Of a stretch of 64,000 nt of DNA, positions 1 to 9,143 are shown in pieces (position 1 is the first letter of the stretch; each line of letters begins with the position of its first letter). The notes below the pieces were generated by a model that saw only the letters and a list, made by a program, of their open reading frames with translations, did no database searches and was not told the origin of the DNA. The DNA is from Arcicella sp040387735 (GTDB lineage: Bacteria > Bacteroidota > Bacteroidia > Cytophagales > Spirosomataceae), in contig JAZKDE010000016.1 of NCBI GenBank assembly GCA_040387735.1, positions 5,009 through 69,008 of the forward strand, given 5' to 3'. Both the position numbers and the translations under genes were made by a program.

Positions 1-644
1 TTAAAATGACTCATGGCTTCCCAAAAACTATCATCACACAAATGCGTGGCATCCAAAATGATGTTGAGTCTTTCCATTTCTTTCAATAAATCTTGCCCAG
101 CTTTGCCCATAAAACCCGTTGCATCCGTTCCCTGAGCGTAACGCCCCGGCCCATAATGTGCAGGACCAATGGCTCGCAAACCATATTGATAGGCTTTTTC
201 TACATGATTTATTGTTACAAGTGAATCGGCACCTTCCAAACTCAAAATGTAGCCAATCGGTTTATGTTCATTGGACGTTCCGTCGTTCCAAAATTGCAAA
301 TGCTTTTCCAAGGATTCAAGGTTATTAATTTGAACCATTTCGCCACATTCTTCCATACTTTTATACCAAGCAACTTGCCCTTGCGTTTGAGCCCACGCCT
401 GTTCGGGCGATGCCCATCCAGGTAAAGTGCTGTCGGGTTTTACGAAACGAGCAATTTGCGTGGCAACGACCAAGCCAATATTTCCTGCTCGCAAGGCTGG
501 AAAAGTAACCGTTCCTTTGGCACGGTCGGGTTTATCGGTCATGCCTTTTTCTCGCTCCCGAATTTCCGAAACCGATAATCTTAAATCACGATTCCATTCC
601 ATCGCATTCATGCTAAGGTCAAGATGTGCGTCTATTGTAAACAT
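1..644 (-). CDS. Membrane dipeptidase (peptidase family M19), C-terminus cut by window edge
   Basis: Partial gene; only the first 214 codons lie inside the window. The N-terminus begins MFTIDAHLDLSM, giving the H-x-D metal pair at residues 7 and 9 that is typical of M19 renal-dipeptidase enzymes. A SLEGAD segment near residue 137 supplies the bridging glutamate, followed by an AIGPAHYG segment and LDATHLCD near residue 198. M19 enzymes are zinc peptidases that hydrolyse dipeptides and accept D-residues at the C-terminal position. No signal peptide is seen, so a cytoplasmic location is likely. The gene lies directly downstream of a D-threonine-aldolase-like gene and a RidA gene on the same strand, suggesting a shared role in salvaging D-amino-acid-containing peptides (inference). 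Confidence 0.88.
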   Translation of the reverse strand, partial: MFTIDAHLDLSMNAMEWNRDLRLSVSEIREREKGMTDKPDRAKGTVTFPALRAGNIGLVVATQIARFVKPDSTLPGWASPEQAWAQTQGQVAWYKSMEECGEMVQINNLESLEKHLQFWNDGTSNEHKPIGYILSLEGADSLVTINHVEKAYQYGLRAIGPAHYGPGRYAQGTDATGFMGKAGQDLLKEMERLNIILDATHLCDDSFWEAMSHF

Positions 645-649
645 AAAAG

Positions 650-700
650 TAGGGCGGGTTTCTAACCCGTCAAATAAATGTAACGGGTTAAAAACCCGTT
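650..700. repeat. Two adjacent small palindromes between dipeptidase and D-TA genes
   Basis: Two related hairpins share the core cgggtt/aacccg: the first at 655-669 (6-bp arms, loop tct) and the second at 682-700 (AACGGGTT, 3-nt loop, AACCCGTT). They fill the 62-bp gap between two same-strand genes, so they may attenuate or end transcription, or be a REP-like element. There is no T-run. Confidence 0.55.
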
Positions 701-706
701 GTACTA

Positions 707-1825
707 TTAAATACTAATCTTTCTATCTCGGGCAATAATTTTCCATTCTTCGCCCTTAAGATCCTCATCTTCAACGATATAAGCCCGTTCGTACAAAGCA
801 CACGTTGGACAAATATGAATCGGTAATCCATAGAAAATATCGCCAATTTTGTAGTCATGATTTTCGGGAACACCCAAGACTAAATGCTCCTCACTTTGTC
901 CAATAAACGTTACTGTTGGGGCATTCAAGAAAAAAACTCTTCTATCCAATGGGTTTTCAGCGGCAATTGATTTGTGTCCCAAATCCAGACAAATTTTATC
1001 TTTATCAGGCAAAGAAATCACCCGACTAATCACCAAAGCTGCCGTTTCAAAATCTTGTTCTTGGAATAAATTTTGATAACCTTTATCCCAAAATACAAAG
1101 GTTCCTGGGCTACATTCTACTGTTTTTCTTTGGACATGAATCGGGAAAGTAGGCGTTCCTCCAGCCACGATGTTGAGATTTGGAAAGCCTTTTTCTACTA
1201 ATTTTTCCACTAAATTTTCAACGGATGGAAAATAATCATCACATTTCTGCTTCCGTATTTCAATGTCAGCATCGTGAATATGTCCATCGTAACCATGTAA
1301 ACCTTCTACTGATAAAGCAGGCAATTTTTGCAATTCAATAAATAAATCAAGTGCTTTTTCGGGCAAAATTCCCGTGCGATTCATGCCAACATTTAGGTCA
1401 ATGTAAAGCGAAAGTGTCAGGTTATTTTCCAACGCCATTTTTGACATTTCTACCGCAACTGAAAGAGAATCAACCAAACACGAAAAATGTGTTTCGGGAA
1501 ATTGTTGAATAATTTCAATCAATCGCAACAATTTTACACCCACAGGTTGATACGCCAATAGCACGTCTTTTACGCCACAAGTCGCCAATAATTCCGTTTC
1601 GGCAATGGTTGCACATTTGAATTTTTGGATACCTGCTGCTTGCAAAAGTTTGGTAACTTCCTTTGTTTTGTGGGTTTTAATGTGCGGTCGCAAACGGCTA
1701 ACCTCATCAATTGAAGCTACTAATTTTTCAATATTTCGCTTGACCCTACTTTGATAAATTACCAAAGCGGGCGTATCAAGCGTGTTTATATTTTTTATGT
1801 TGTACCAAGTAGTTTTATTACTCAT
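707..1825 (-). CDS. D-threonine aldolase-like PLP enzyme (alanine racemase-fold, DSD1 family)
   Basis: A fold-type III PLP enzyme of about 372 residues. The segment R-P-H-I-K-T-H-K near residues 46-53 contains the PLP-binding lysine, and YDGHIHDAD and PGTFVFWD segments are typical of the family. A C-terminal H-x-C pair (HICPTC) matches the divalent-metal site of D-threonine aldolase/D-serine dehydratase proteins. The expected reaction is retro-aldol cleavage of D-threonine-like beta-hydroxy amino acids, or D-serine deamination; the sequence alone does not separate these. The ATG at 1825 is preferred over an upstream start at 1867 because it begins just after the RidA stop and matches the usual N-terminus. 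It is co-directional with RidA and the M19 dipeptidase. Confidence 0.85.
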   Translation of the reverse strand: MSNKTTWYNIKNINTLDTPALVIYQSRVKRNIEKLVASIDEVSRLRPHIKTHKTKEVTKLLQAAGIQKFKCATIAETELLATCGVKDVLLAYQPVGVKLLRLIEIIQQFPETHFSCLVDSLSVAVEMSKMALENNLTLSLYIDLNVGMNRTGILPEKALDLFIELQKLPALSVEGLHGYDGHIHDADIEIRKQKCDDYFPSVENLVEKLVEKGFPNLNIVAGGTPTFPIHVQRKTVECSPGTFVFWDKGYQNLFQEQDFETAALVISRVISLPDKDKICLDLGHKSIAAENPLDRRVFFLNAPTVTFIGQSEEHLVLGVPENHDYKIGDIFYGLPIHICPTCALYERAYIVEDEDLKGEEWKIIARDRKISI

Positions 1826-1835
1826 AGCGTATGGC

Positions 1836-2321
1836 TTAGTCTTCGTGAAGTTCAAATAAAGCCTCAATTTCTACGGGAATATTATCGGGAAGCGTTCCCA
1901 TGCCAACAGCACTTCTTACACCGATGCCGTTTTCTGTACCCCAAACTTGGGCGAAAAGTTCGCTACAACCATTAATTACGTAAGGATGGCGTTCAAATTC
2001 AGAAACACAGTTGACCATGCCCAAAATTTTGATTACCCTTTTTACTCGGTCTAAACTTCCTAAATGCGTTTTAATGGTTGAAAGCATGGTTAAACCCACT
2101 TGACGAGCCGCCAATTTACCTGCTTCGATGTCTAAATCTTTACCAATTCTGCCAATAATCAAACTTTTATCGTCATTTACAGGCCCATGACCTGACAAAT
2201 ACAGATATTTTCCGTCAATCAAATAAGGTTTGTAAACCCCCAAAGGAAGCGGTGCAGGTGGTAAAGAAAGTCCCAGTATTTCAAAAGAAGTTTCGGGTGA
2301 GAGGAGTTCAATTGTATTCAT
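1836..2321 (-). CDS. RidA family protein (YjgF/YER057c/UK114)
   Basis: A 161-residue protein of the RidA superfamily, with LYLSGHGPVNDD near residue 40 and a C-terminal VEIEALFEL strand. It is longer than classic RidA (about 128 residues) because of an N-terminal extension, as in the YjgH/Rid1-7 subgroups. RidA proteins hydrolyse reactive enamine/imine intermediates released by PLP enzymes. That fits its position 10 bp upstream of the D-threonine-aldolase-like gene, whose beta-elimination chemistry could release 2-aminoacrylate. A conserved catalytic arginine typical of true RidA is not obvious, so the deaminase activity is uncertain while the family assignment is firm. Confidence 0.88.
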   Translation of the reverse strand: MNTIELLSPETSFEILGLSLPPAPLPLGVYKPYLIDGKYLYLSGHGPVNDDKSLIIGRIGKDLDIEAGKLAARQVGLTMLSTIKTHLGSLDRVKRVIKILGMVNCVSEFERHPYVINGCSELFAQVWGTENGIGVRSAVGMGTLPDNIPVEIEALFELHED

Positions 2322-2465
2322 AATTTATATTGATTTTGTTTCAAATGATTTGTTGATGAAGGTAATTTTTATTTGCCATCCACCTTATTTGCAAGGTGAA
2401 AAAAAGCGGTATAAATGCTGTCCCTATTAATCCTGACCTTGTTTCGTAATGATAATTTCTTCTAT

Positions 2466-3827
2466 TTATTTCGCTCCATCTATTAAACTTTGACTGGCTT
2501 TTGGAGCGTTTAGTTTTCTGAATTTTGCGTTTTCAATTTTTAACACCACCGCATTTTTCCACTGATTATTTGTGTAAAAACGTTGTCCATTTACGGCACT
2601 TATTACCAAGCCAATATTAGTTGGAGCGGTGTAAATTTTGGCATCGAAGTCTTTTTTATATTCGACCAATTCACTTTTATAACCCAAAACACTCACTTTC
2701 GTATTGGTATTTCCTTCGATATGGGTCAGTACCAAATTCTTGCGTGTTCCGTACTTCCAATCTTCAAAACTACTTCTTTGCACGATGGCATAAATGTACC
2801 TTTCATCGTTAGACTGCGTGTACCAAATATTCTCCTCACGTACTACAGAAAGCGGTTTTACTTCGTGAATGGCTTCGGCATTGGCAAAATTCCAAAGGGC
2901 GATTTCTTGTAAAAGTGCCTGTTGTTCAATCTGCAATTCTCCGTCTTGTTTAGGTCCAACATTCAACAAAAAATTGCCTCCTTTTGCCCGAATTTCAATT
3001 AACATATTGATAATTTCAGTACCCGATTTTTGAGGGTCGTTGGTTGGTTTATATTGCCAATCCGTTCCCATAGTGTAGCACGCTTCCCACGGACGAGCCA
3101 TTGGTTCATCGGGCGTATTTTGCTCGGGAGTGGTCATAATATCACGAGTAATTACCAATTCTGGATTCAAACTCCAAGCGTATTCACGGAGTCCATCGCC
3201 TGGGCCATCAATGAAAAGAATGTCAATTTTCCCGTAATTGGTCAGTAGTTCTTGCAATTGCTTTTTGTCGTAAGCCATCAAACCTTTATTATTGGCAGGA
3301 AAATGTTCGGGCAATTGCAAACGTCCAATTTGGATATTGTTTTTCTGGAAATAGTTGAAATCTTCGGGCGAAAAATAAATCCCGATGGCAATGCCTTCCT
3401 TCCGAAAAGCGTCAATAATTTCTTTGGTAATATCCTTTCCGTAGGGCGTATTCATCACATTGAAAGGCGTAGTTTGGGTGTTGAACATACAAAAACCTGA
3501 ATGGTGTTTTGTCGTAAAAACCACGTATTTCATGCCCGCCAATTTGGCATTTTTTGCCCATTCGGAAGGCTTAAATTTATTGGGGTCGAAGTATTTTGGT
3601 AATTCATTGATGTATTTTTCAACGTATTCTGTCGAAGCTCCTGCCAACGAATGACTAATAACTGCCCCCAAAGAAACATCAACATTCCAATGAATAAACA
3701 TTCCGAAAGCCAAATCTTGAAACCAGTTTATCCGCTCAGGTTTGTTATTTACCTGTACTTTTTGAGCCTGTATTTGCAGCGAAAGACAGGTAAAAATAAG
3801 GACTATAATTATCTTTTTTGAAAACAT
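2466..3827 (-). CDS. Alpha-L-fucosidase, glycoside hydrolase family 29, secreted
   Basis: A 453-residue protein with a signal peptide ending at about residue 21 (LSLQIQAQ). The GH29 core is clear: GMFIHWN near residue 42, the FKPSEWAKNAKLAGMKY stretch, TTKHHSGFCMF, and ILFIDGPGD carrying the probable nucleophile aspartate. GGNFLLNVGP near residue 285 is another family hallmark. GH29 enzymes remove alpha-L-fucose with retention of configuration; this one should act in the periplasm. It lies downstream of the SusD/SusC genes on the same strand, and a GH125 alpha-mannosidase is encoded divergently, so the locus probably targets a fucose- and mannose-containing glycan such as fucosylated N-glycan (inference). 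Its C-terminal beta-domain is shorter than in multi-domain fucosidases. Confidence 0.93.
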   Translation of the reverse strand: MFSKKIIIVLIFTCLSLQIQAQKVQVNNKPERINWFQDLAFGMFIHWNVDVSLGAVISHSLAGASTEYVEKYINELPKYFDPNKFKPSEWAKNAKLAGMKYVVFTTKHHSGFCMFNTQTTPFNVMNTPYGKDITKEIIDAFRKEGIAIGIYFSPEDFNYFQKNNIQIGRLQLPEHFPANNKGLMAYDKKQLQELLTNYGKIDILFIDGPGDGLREYAWSLNPELVITRDIMTTPEQNTPDEPMARPWEACYTMGTDWQYKPTNDPQKSGTEIINMLIEIRAKGGNFLLNVGPKQDGELQIEQQALLQEIALWNFANAEAIHEVKPLSVVREENIWYTQSNDERYIYAIVQRSSFEDWKYGTRKNLVLTHIEGNTNTKVSVLGYKSELVEYKKDFDAKIYTAPTNIGLVISAVNGQRFYTNNQWKNAVVLKIENAKFRKLNAPKASQSLIDGAK

Positions 3828-3870
3828 AAGATTTAGCTAATCGGTTGATTTTAGGCAATTTAAGAAATAA

Positions 3871-3878
3871 CAAAATTA
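3871..3878 (-). promoter_or_regulatory. Possible -7 element upstream of GH29 gene
   Basis: TAATTTTG on the minus strand fits the Bacteroidota -7 consensus TAnnTTTG. No TTG is found at the usual distance upstream, so this is a weak call. It would allow the fucosidase to be transcribed independently of susCD. Confidence 0.25.
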
Positions 3879-3934
3879 ATTGAGCTTTCGACTATTAAAA
3901 ATAAATAGTTCTTCTACAATTTATTTGGAAAGTT

Positions 3935-3967
3935 ACGGTCGTCGTCCTTCAAAAGGACAACGACCGT
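3935..3967. terminator. Hairpin between SusD-like and fucosidase genes
   Basis: 15-bp arms at 3935-3949 and 3953-3967 with one mismatch and a 3-nt loop. It sits between two same-strand genes, so it could partly separate susD and fucosidase expression. It lacks a T-run, so an attenuating or mRNA-stabilising hairpin is as likely as a terminator. Confidence 0.5.
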
Positions 3968-4033
3968 GTCCGACAAACAAATCCAGTATAAATCATAGAA
4001 GAACCAAAATAAATCAATCGTCAAACAGGTTAA

Positions 4034-5575
4034 TTATTTATCCCACCAAACACGAGTCAGCAAATCATCAACACCTTGTCGAGTTACTGCTTCGTTATAC
4101 GATGTTCGGTTAAGGGTTTGTTCTGATACTGGATACAAGAATCTACGGAAAATTTTACCGCCCGTTGCGTTTCCTGGATATACATTTGGCGTTAAAGCTG
4201 GATAACCCGTGCGACGGTAATTGTTATAAACCTCCTGTGCATCTGGAAAAAGACCTACCCAAAATTCATTGTAAATTTGTTCGGTTTGCGTTGCCACAGT
4301 TCCAGAAGTTTTCAACGTATGAGCCGTTACATAGCTGTCGATACGAGCCTGAGCAATCGTGTTGGTACTTCCGCTAATCAAATCCCATTGTTTCATAGCC
4401 GCACGAATTCCAGTTTCGTATAAATTGGTAGCTGTTTCAGCCGTGTACCAACCTTTTAAAGCGGCTTCCGCCAACAAGAAATTAGTTTCTGCTACGGTAA
4501 ATAACAACAAAGGAGCATCAACTTTCAAAACGGTTGATTGTTTCGGTTCTGAATAAGTAATAAAATCCGAAGGTTTTGTTCCGTTGATGTTTGAAGCCAT
4601 CCCTTTTTGAATACTCTCATCCGAACTTGCAACACCGTTTACGTATACAACTGAAAGTACACTTAATCGAGGGTCATTATTGGCTTTCAAAGAACTGATA
4701 AATACTTGTTGGTATTTGCCACCTTCGGTATTATTTGTACCATCGGCACGAAGATAATTATCACTCAATAATTGCCAAGCTACTGGATTCTTGTTAATAT
4801 TTTGTCCAGATACATAGCTCATTTTGGCAATATCTGCATAATCTCTAATTACCCCGCCAGCTACCGCTTTGTTTACCCAACTTTGTGCAGCAGCGGCATC
4901 AACTTTAGTCAAACGCATACCCAAACGCAACATTAGCGAATACGCAAACTTTTTCCATTGCGTAACATTTCCTTGATAAATCAAATCAGATTTACCAAAA
5001 GTCGTAGCATTTGAAGCATCCAAAGACGTAGCCGAGGCTTCTAATTCTTTCAGCATATCGGCATAAATCGCACTTTGGGCATCGTATTTAGGCTGGAAAA
5101 TAGAAAGATTGTATCCCTGTCCTGCTTCACCATAAGGAATATCTCCGTACAAATCAGTCAAGCGGCTGTAACAAAATACTCGCCAAATACGTGCTGTTGC
5201 GTATAGATTCACCTTTGTTGGATCATCTTTTACGGCTTTAATTACTTCCCCTATTTCGTTAATCTGAGTAGGATATGAGTTGTTAAAAACTGCTCCCGTT
5301 CCATTTACTTGAGAAGCAGTATATTTAGAACCAAATCCTTCTACATCATTGTAGCTGGTTGTGTATTGCATCAGACCAAATAAAAGGCTACCCTTGTTTC
5401 CACTATTGGCTGCTCCATCATACAAAGCTTTGCTAAATATGTATGGAGTAGTGGGTACGGAAACCGCATTAGGGTTGGTATTGATTTCAGCGAAATCTTT
5501 ATCGCAGGATGAGAGTAGCATAACACTACAAGCTGCGAAAAACGGGAATGTATATCTTGAAAATATATGTCTCAT
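4034..5575 (-). CDS. SusD/RagB-family nutrient-binding outer membrane lipoprotein (SusD-like_2 type)
   Basis: A 513-residue lipoprotein with signal peptide and lipobox LLSSC (Cys24). The mature start D-K-D-F-A-E-I-N-T-N-P-N is characteristic of the SusD-like_2 subfamily. The C-terminal R-F-L-Y-P-V-S-E-Q and G-V-D-D-L-L-T-R-V-W-W-D-K segments also match that group. It should cap the neighbouring SusC channel at the cell surface and bind the glycan before import. It is encoded immediately downstream of the SusC gene, with a perfect 15-bp hairpin in between, and upstream of the GH29 fucosidase, so the three genes are probably co-transcribed. Confidence 0.92.
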   Translation of the reverse strand: MRHIFSRYTFPFFAACSVMLLSSCDKDFAEINTNPNAVSVPTTPYIFSKALYDGAANSGNKGSLLFGLMQYTTSYNDVEGFGSKYTASQVNGTGAVFNNSYPTQINEIGEVIKAVKDDPTKVNLYATARIWRVFCYSRLTDLYGDIPYGEAGQGYNLSIFQPKYDAQSAIYADMLKELEASATSLDASNATTFGKSDLIYQGNVTQWKKFAYSLMLRLGMRLTKVDAAAAQSWVNKAVAGGVIRDYADIAKMSYVSGQNINKNPVAWQLLSDNYLRADGTNNTEGGKYQQVFISSLKANNDPRLSVLSVVYVNGVASSDESIQKGMASNINGTKPSDFITYSEPKQSTVLKVDAPLLLFTVAETNFLLAEAALKGWYTAETATNLYETGIRAAMKQWDLISGSTNTIAQARIDSYVTAHTLKTSGTVATQTEQIYNEFWVGLFPDAQEVYNNYRRTGYPALTPNVYPGNATGGKIFRRFLYPVSEQTLNRTSYNEAVTRQGVDDLLTRVWWDK

Positions 5576-5619
5576 TGTTTTGATTTTTTTTTGGTTCTTC
5601 TATTATTTATACGGTATGG

Positions 5620-5652
5620 AACGCAGGCTGGGTTCAAAACCCAGCCTGCGTT
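5620..5652. repeat. Perfect 15-bp inverted repeat between susC and susD
   Basis: Arms at 5620-5634 and 5638-5652 are exact reverse complements around a 3-nt loop. The hairpin lies in the susC-susD gap, where such structures commonly set the SusD to SusC expression ratio by RNA processing or partial termination (inference). Confidence 0.6.
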
Positions 5653-5679
5653 ATTTCAATCATAGTAGAACATTTTTTG

Positions 5680-8600
5680 TTAAAATTTCAGATTCAAATT
5701 CACACCATAAGAACGAGTACGTGGCAGACCAATCGACTCAATTCCTTGTGCTGCACCATTTGTCAAGCTTTGCTCTGGGTCAAAATTGTCAGTTTGCTTA
5801 TACAAAATCAGCAAGTTACGTCCTACCAATGATACGCTCGCCGATTGTACGCCCAATGATTTCAAGAAACCCGTTGGTAAACGATATGAAATAATTACCT
5901 GACGTAATTTCACAAAACTGGCATCATGCACAAACAATTCCGTATATCTGTTTAGACTGTTGTAATAAGCACTGCGTAAGTTNNNNNNNNNNTGGAACTG
6001 TATATGAGTAAGCATCTCCACTGGCAGTAACTCCTTTCAATGCTAAACCATTTTCACGACCTGGTAAAGTTGATTTCAATAACCCCAAACGAGTTGCATA
6101 TACTTCCATTACTGAGAAAACACTGCTACCAAATTTACCATCAATCAATACATCCAATGAGAAGTTTTTGTATTTGAATGTGTTCGTTAAACCCATTGTG
6201 TACGGAGGAACCCCATTACCCAAAAACTGGTTATTGTCGGTTTGCAAAGGTAGATTTGAGTTGGTATCATAAATAATATTTCCTGCTGCATCTTTCTTCA
6301 TGCGATACCCATAAATTCCCCCAAAAGGCATACCTACTTGGTTGTTAATGAAGGCGTTACCGTTGGCAGAGTTACCAATTGAGAAAGTATTGATTCCGTC
6401 AGCCAATTTCAAGACTTCACTTTTGTTATAAGCAAAGTTAAAACTTGTATTCCAAGTGAAATTAGCCGTTTTGAAAGGAGTAGCTTCCAATAATATCTCT
6501 ATCCCTTTATTACTCAATTGACCTGAGTTTAAGATTGCACTTGTATAACCCGAAGCTCCCGAAATAGGCACACTTACAATATCATTCGTTGATTTTTTGT
6601 CGTATAAAGCTACATCCAAATTTAAACGACCTTTAAATAATCTTGTACTTAAACCAAGTTCAAATGTGGTAGAAGTAAACGGTTTTAGTTCAGCATTAGT
6701 AATTGACACAGAACTTACATTTTGTAAAGGAACTGAACTGGCACTTGGAACATTGCTGTACGCTAAATTGATAGCATAAGGGTCAGGACCACCGCCACCT
6801 ACTTGAGCCCACGAACCACGCAATTTTACTTGGTCAAATATTTGTGGCATCGTAATGACATCCGAAAGAATTAAACTTGTTCCAATACTTGGATAGAATA
6901 CATTATTATTCTTGGGACTCAACGTTGAAAACCAATCCTGACGACCCGTTAAGGTTAAAAACCAAATGCCTTTATAATCTAAATCTGCCGAACCAAATAC
7001 CGAATTTGTTTTAATATTACTCGTAATTGGCGTAGCCGAAGAAGTTGCCAAATTTGAGTAACTATAAAAATATGGAATCGTATATTCTTGTCCCAAAAAG
7101 TCAATTTCGTTATTTTTAAACTGACGAGTATTTCCGCCCCCTAAGACTGAAAGCCCGATTGTTCCACCAAATTTGGTATTGTAAGCGGCGGTAATCATGC
7201 TGTTAGTTTCCGAAACATCGGCTTTGATACCGTCATACTGACCTTGTGGCAAATATTGTCCACCCGTTGGCATAATACTCGTGAAATTGTAATTATAGAA
7301 ATCACGTGTAGTCGTTGCTTTTACGGTCAGATTTTTTAATAAATCGTAAGAAATGGATGCCTGACCAATAAAACGGTCTTTCGTATCGGTTTCTTTAAAT
7401 TTATTGGTAAAAAAGTAGCCGTTTGTTACAATACCCGCATCATTCCAAAAAATTTCATTGCCATTAGCATCGTACCCAGGATTCAACCAACGAACATCCA
7501 CTGTATTGGCTACTTCATAAGCCATCCAGTTTGGATTTCCCAAAGCATCCCCTGCGATTGGGCGGTTATTGCCTTGTTCAAGATTGTATTGTACTACGGC
7601 TTCTGCTCTGAGGCGTTCGCTAAGTTTTGCCGAAATATTTAAGTTGGCCGTTTTACGGTTGTAGGTATTTGTAGGCAATACACTTTTTGCATCCATATCG
7701 GCTAAGGAAAGACGATAATTAACGGCATCATTTCCACCCGACAAAGCAATAGAGTTGGTAAAAGTCGTTCCTGTCTGATAAAAATTCTTCAAGTTATCTT
7801 TCTGAGCAAGATAGGGGTGAGTTTTGCCATCAGCAGCGACGTAATCGGTTGAACCATCAATTTTTGACCCAAATGAACGGCGACCTGTGCCTTGTGCTTG
7901 TGCCAAAGTAGTTGGTTTTACACCGCCATCTCCTTGTCCGTATTCGTATTGAAAATCAGGAAATACGGATATATTTTCCATCGTATAGGTACTATTATAT
8001 TCTACACCGATGCCTTTTTGTCCTTTTCCTTTTTTAGTTGTAATCAGGATAACACCATTTGCACCTCGTGAACCGTACAATGCCGCCGCAGCACCACCTT
8101 TCAATACGGTCATGGTTTCAATATCATCGGGATTGATGGCTGAAATACCATCTCCACGGTCAGTACCAGATTTAGTACCCAAACCATTTGGTAAAGAACT
8201 TCCGCCAGGTACACTATTGTCAATCGGCATCCCGTTGATAACGTATAACGGCTGACTATTACCCGTTAGAGATCCATTTCCACGAATAACTACACGGCTC
8301 GAACCACCTGGGCCAGTTGATAAACCAGTGGCATTTACCCCAGCAATTTTACCCGTTAGAGCATTTGCAACGTTGTTTTCACGAGCTTGCGTAAAATCCG
8401 AACCATTGATTTCTGATACAGAATAGGCCAATGCTCTTTTGTCTTTTTTCACGCCTAATGCCGTTACTACAATTTCACCAAGTTGTTGAAGGCTTTCTTT
8501 CAAAGTAACTACCATTGCACTTTGACCGGCTGAAACCGTCACTTCAAATTTTTCAAAACCAACACTGCTAACTACTAAAGTGATTTTTTTAGTAGCAAGA

Positions 8601-8887
8601 ACATCTGGTAAAGTCAAATTGAAGTTTCCTTCCGCATCAGTACTTGTGCCAACATTTGGGCTTTCTTTGACAAAAACAGAAGCACCAATCACAGGACTTG
8701 CATCTTTTGCAGAAATAACTTTACCGCCAATTTTATTTACTTGATTCAATTTTGAAAAACTACGAATGAGCGTAAAGTCTTTTTCATTCACCTTGGCGTG
8801 CGAAGAATAATTACTCATGGTCAGTCCTCCGAGAAGGGAAAGCCATAATAATCGTTGAGAGCTTTTTATGAGTCTAATTTTTTTCAT
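5680..8887 (-). CDS. SusC/RagA-family TonB-linked outer membrane transporter (interrupted by N gap)
   Basis: One gene of roughly 1,070 codons, broken by ten Ns at 5983-5992. The reading frames on the two sides disagree by the gap length, so the true gap is not ten bases. In order: an N-terminal signal region, a carboxypeptidase-D-like domain at about residues 55-130 (GKVISAKDASPVIGASV), the SusC motif VTALGVKKDKR near 143, a plug domain (VVIRGNGSL, PLYVINGMPI), and a 22-strand barrel. The C-terminus after the gap (FVKLRQVIISYRLP through GVNLNLKF) completes the barrel with a terminal aromatic. It imports oligosaccharides using TonB energy together with the SusD-like lipoprotein downstream. A good promoter lies 70-100 bp upstream. 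Confidence 0.93.
5983..5992. other. Assembly gap (10 N) inside susC
   Basis: Ten consecutive Ns. Flanking sequence encodes the same SusC-like protein in two different frames, so the number is a placeholder. The missing part lies in the late barrel, before the last 100 or so residues. Confidence 0.97.
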
Positions 8888-8915
8888 GCGGAAAAGTTAT
8901 TTAGGATAAACTTGA

Positions 8916-8960
8916 TTTGTTGCAATAAATGCAAATTAATATTGCAATTATTGCAACAAA
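8916..8960. promoter_or_regulatory. TTGCAA palindrome cluster, candidate operator of the susC promoter
   Basis: A 13-bp inverted repeat (TTTGTTGCAATAA at 8916-8928 and its exact reverse complement at 8948-8960) encloses further TGCAA copies at 8930-8934 and 8942-8947. The right arm overlaps the -7 element of susC. The same TTTGTTGCAA word recurs at 9040-9049, upstream of the deoR-type gene. Because a DeoR regulator is encoded divergently, this is a plausible binding region for it (inference). Confidence 0.5.
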
Positions 8961-8988
8961 CATATTAAATTTTCGATAAATAAAACAA
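8957..8988 (-). promoter_or_regulatory. susC promoter, Bacteroidota type
   Basis: On the minus strand TTG (8988-8986), a 21-nt spacer, then TATGTTTG (8964-8957) match the Bacteroidota consensus TTG-N19-23-TAnnTTTG. Transcription would begin near 8950, leaving a leader of about 60 nt that contains the TTGCAA palindromes. Confidence 0.6.
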
Positions 8989-9101
8989 TTTTATGAAAAA
9001 ATAAGTAAAAAAATTTAACAAACTAAGTATTTAACCTCATTTGTTGCAAAATTTGCACCATCCCTAATTATCAAAAGGATTCATTTATTGCAGTTTTTTC
9101 A

Positions 9102-9109
9102 TATCTTTG
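9102..9109 (+). promoter_or_regulatory. Probable -7 element for the DeoR-type regulator gene
   Basis: TATCTTTG matches TAnnTTTG and lies 34 bp before the ATG at 9144. The nearest TTG (9088-9090) is too close for a standard -33 element, so only the -7 box is supported. Confidence 0.4.
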
Positions 9110-9143
9110 TTTTCAATACATTTGAAATATTTCAATAGATACG

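Noticed and set aside
5680..8887. Frameshift or pseudogene in susC
   Set aside because: The frame break coincides with ten Ns, and coding sequence is intact on each side.
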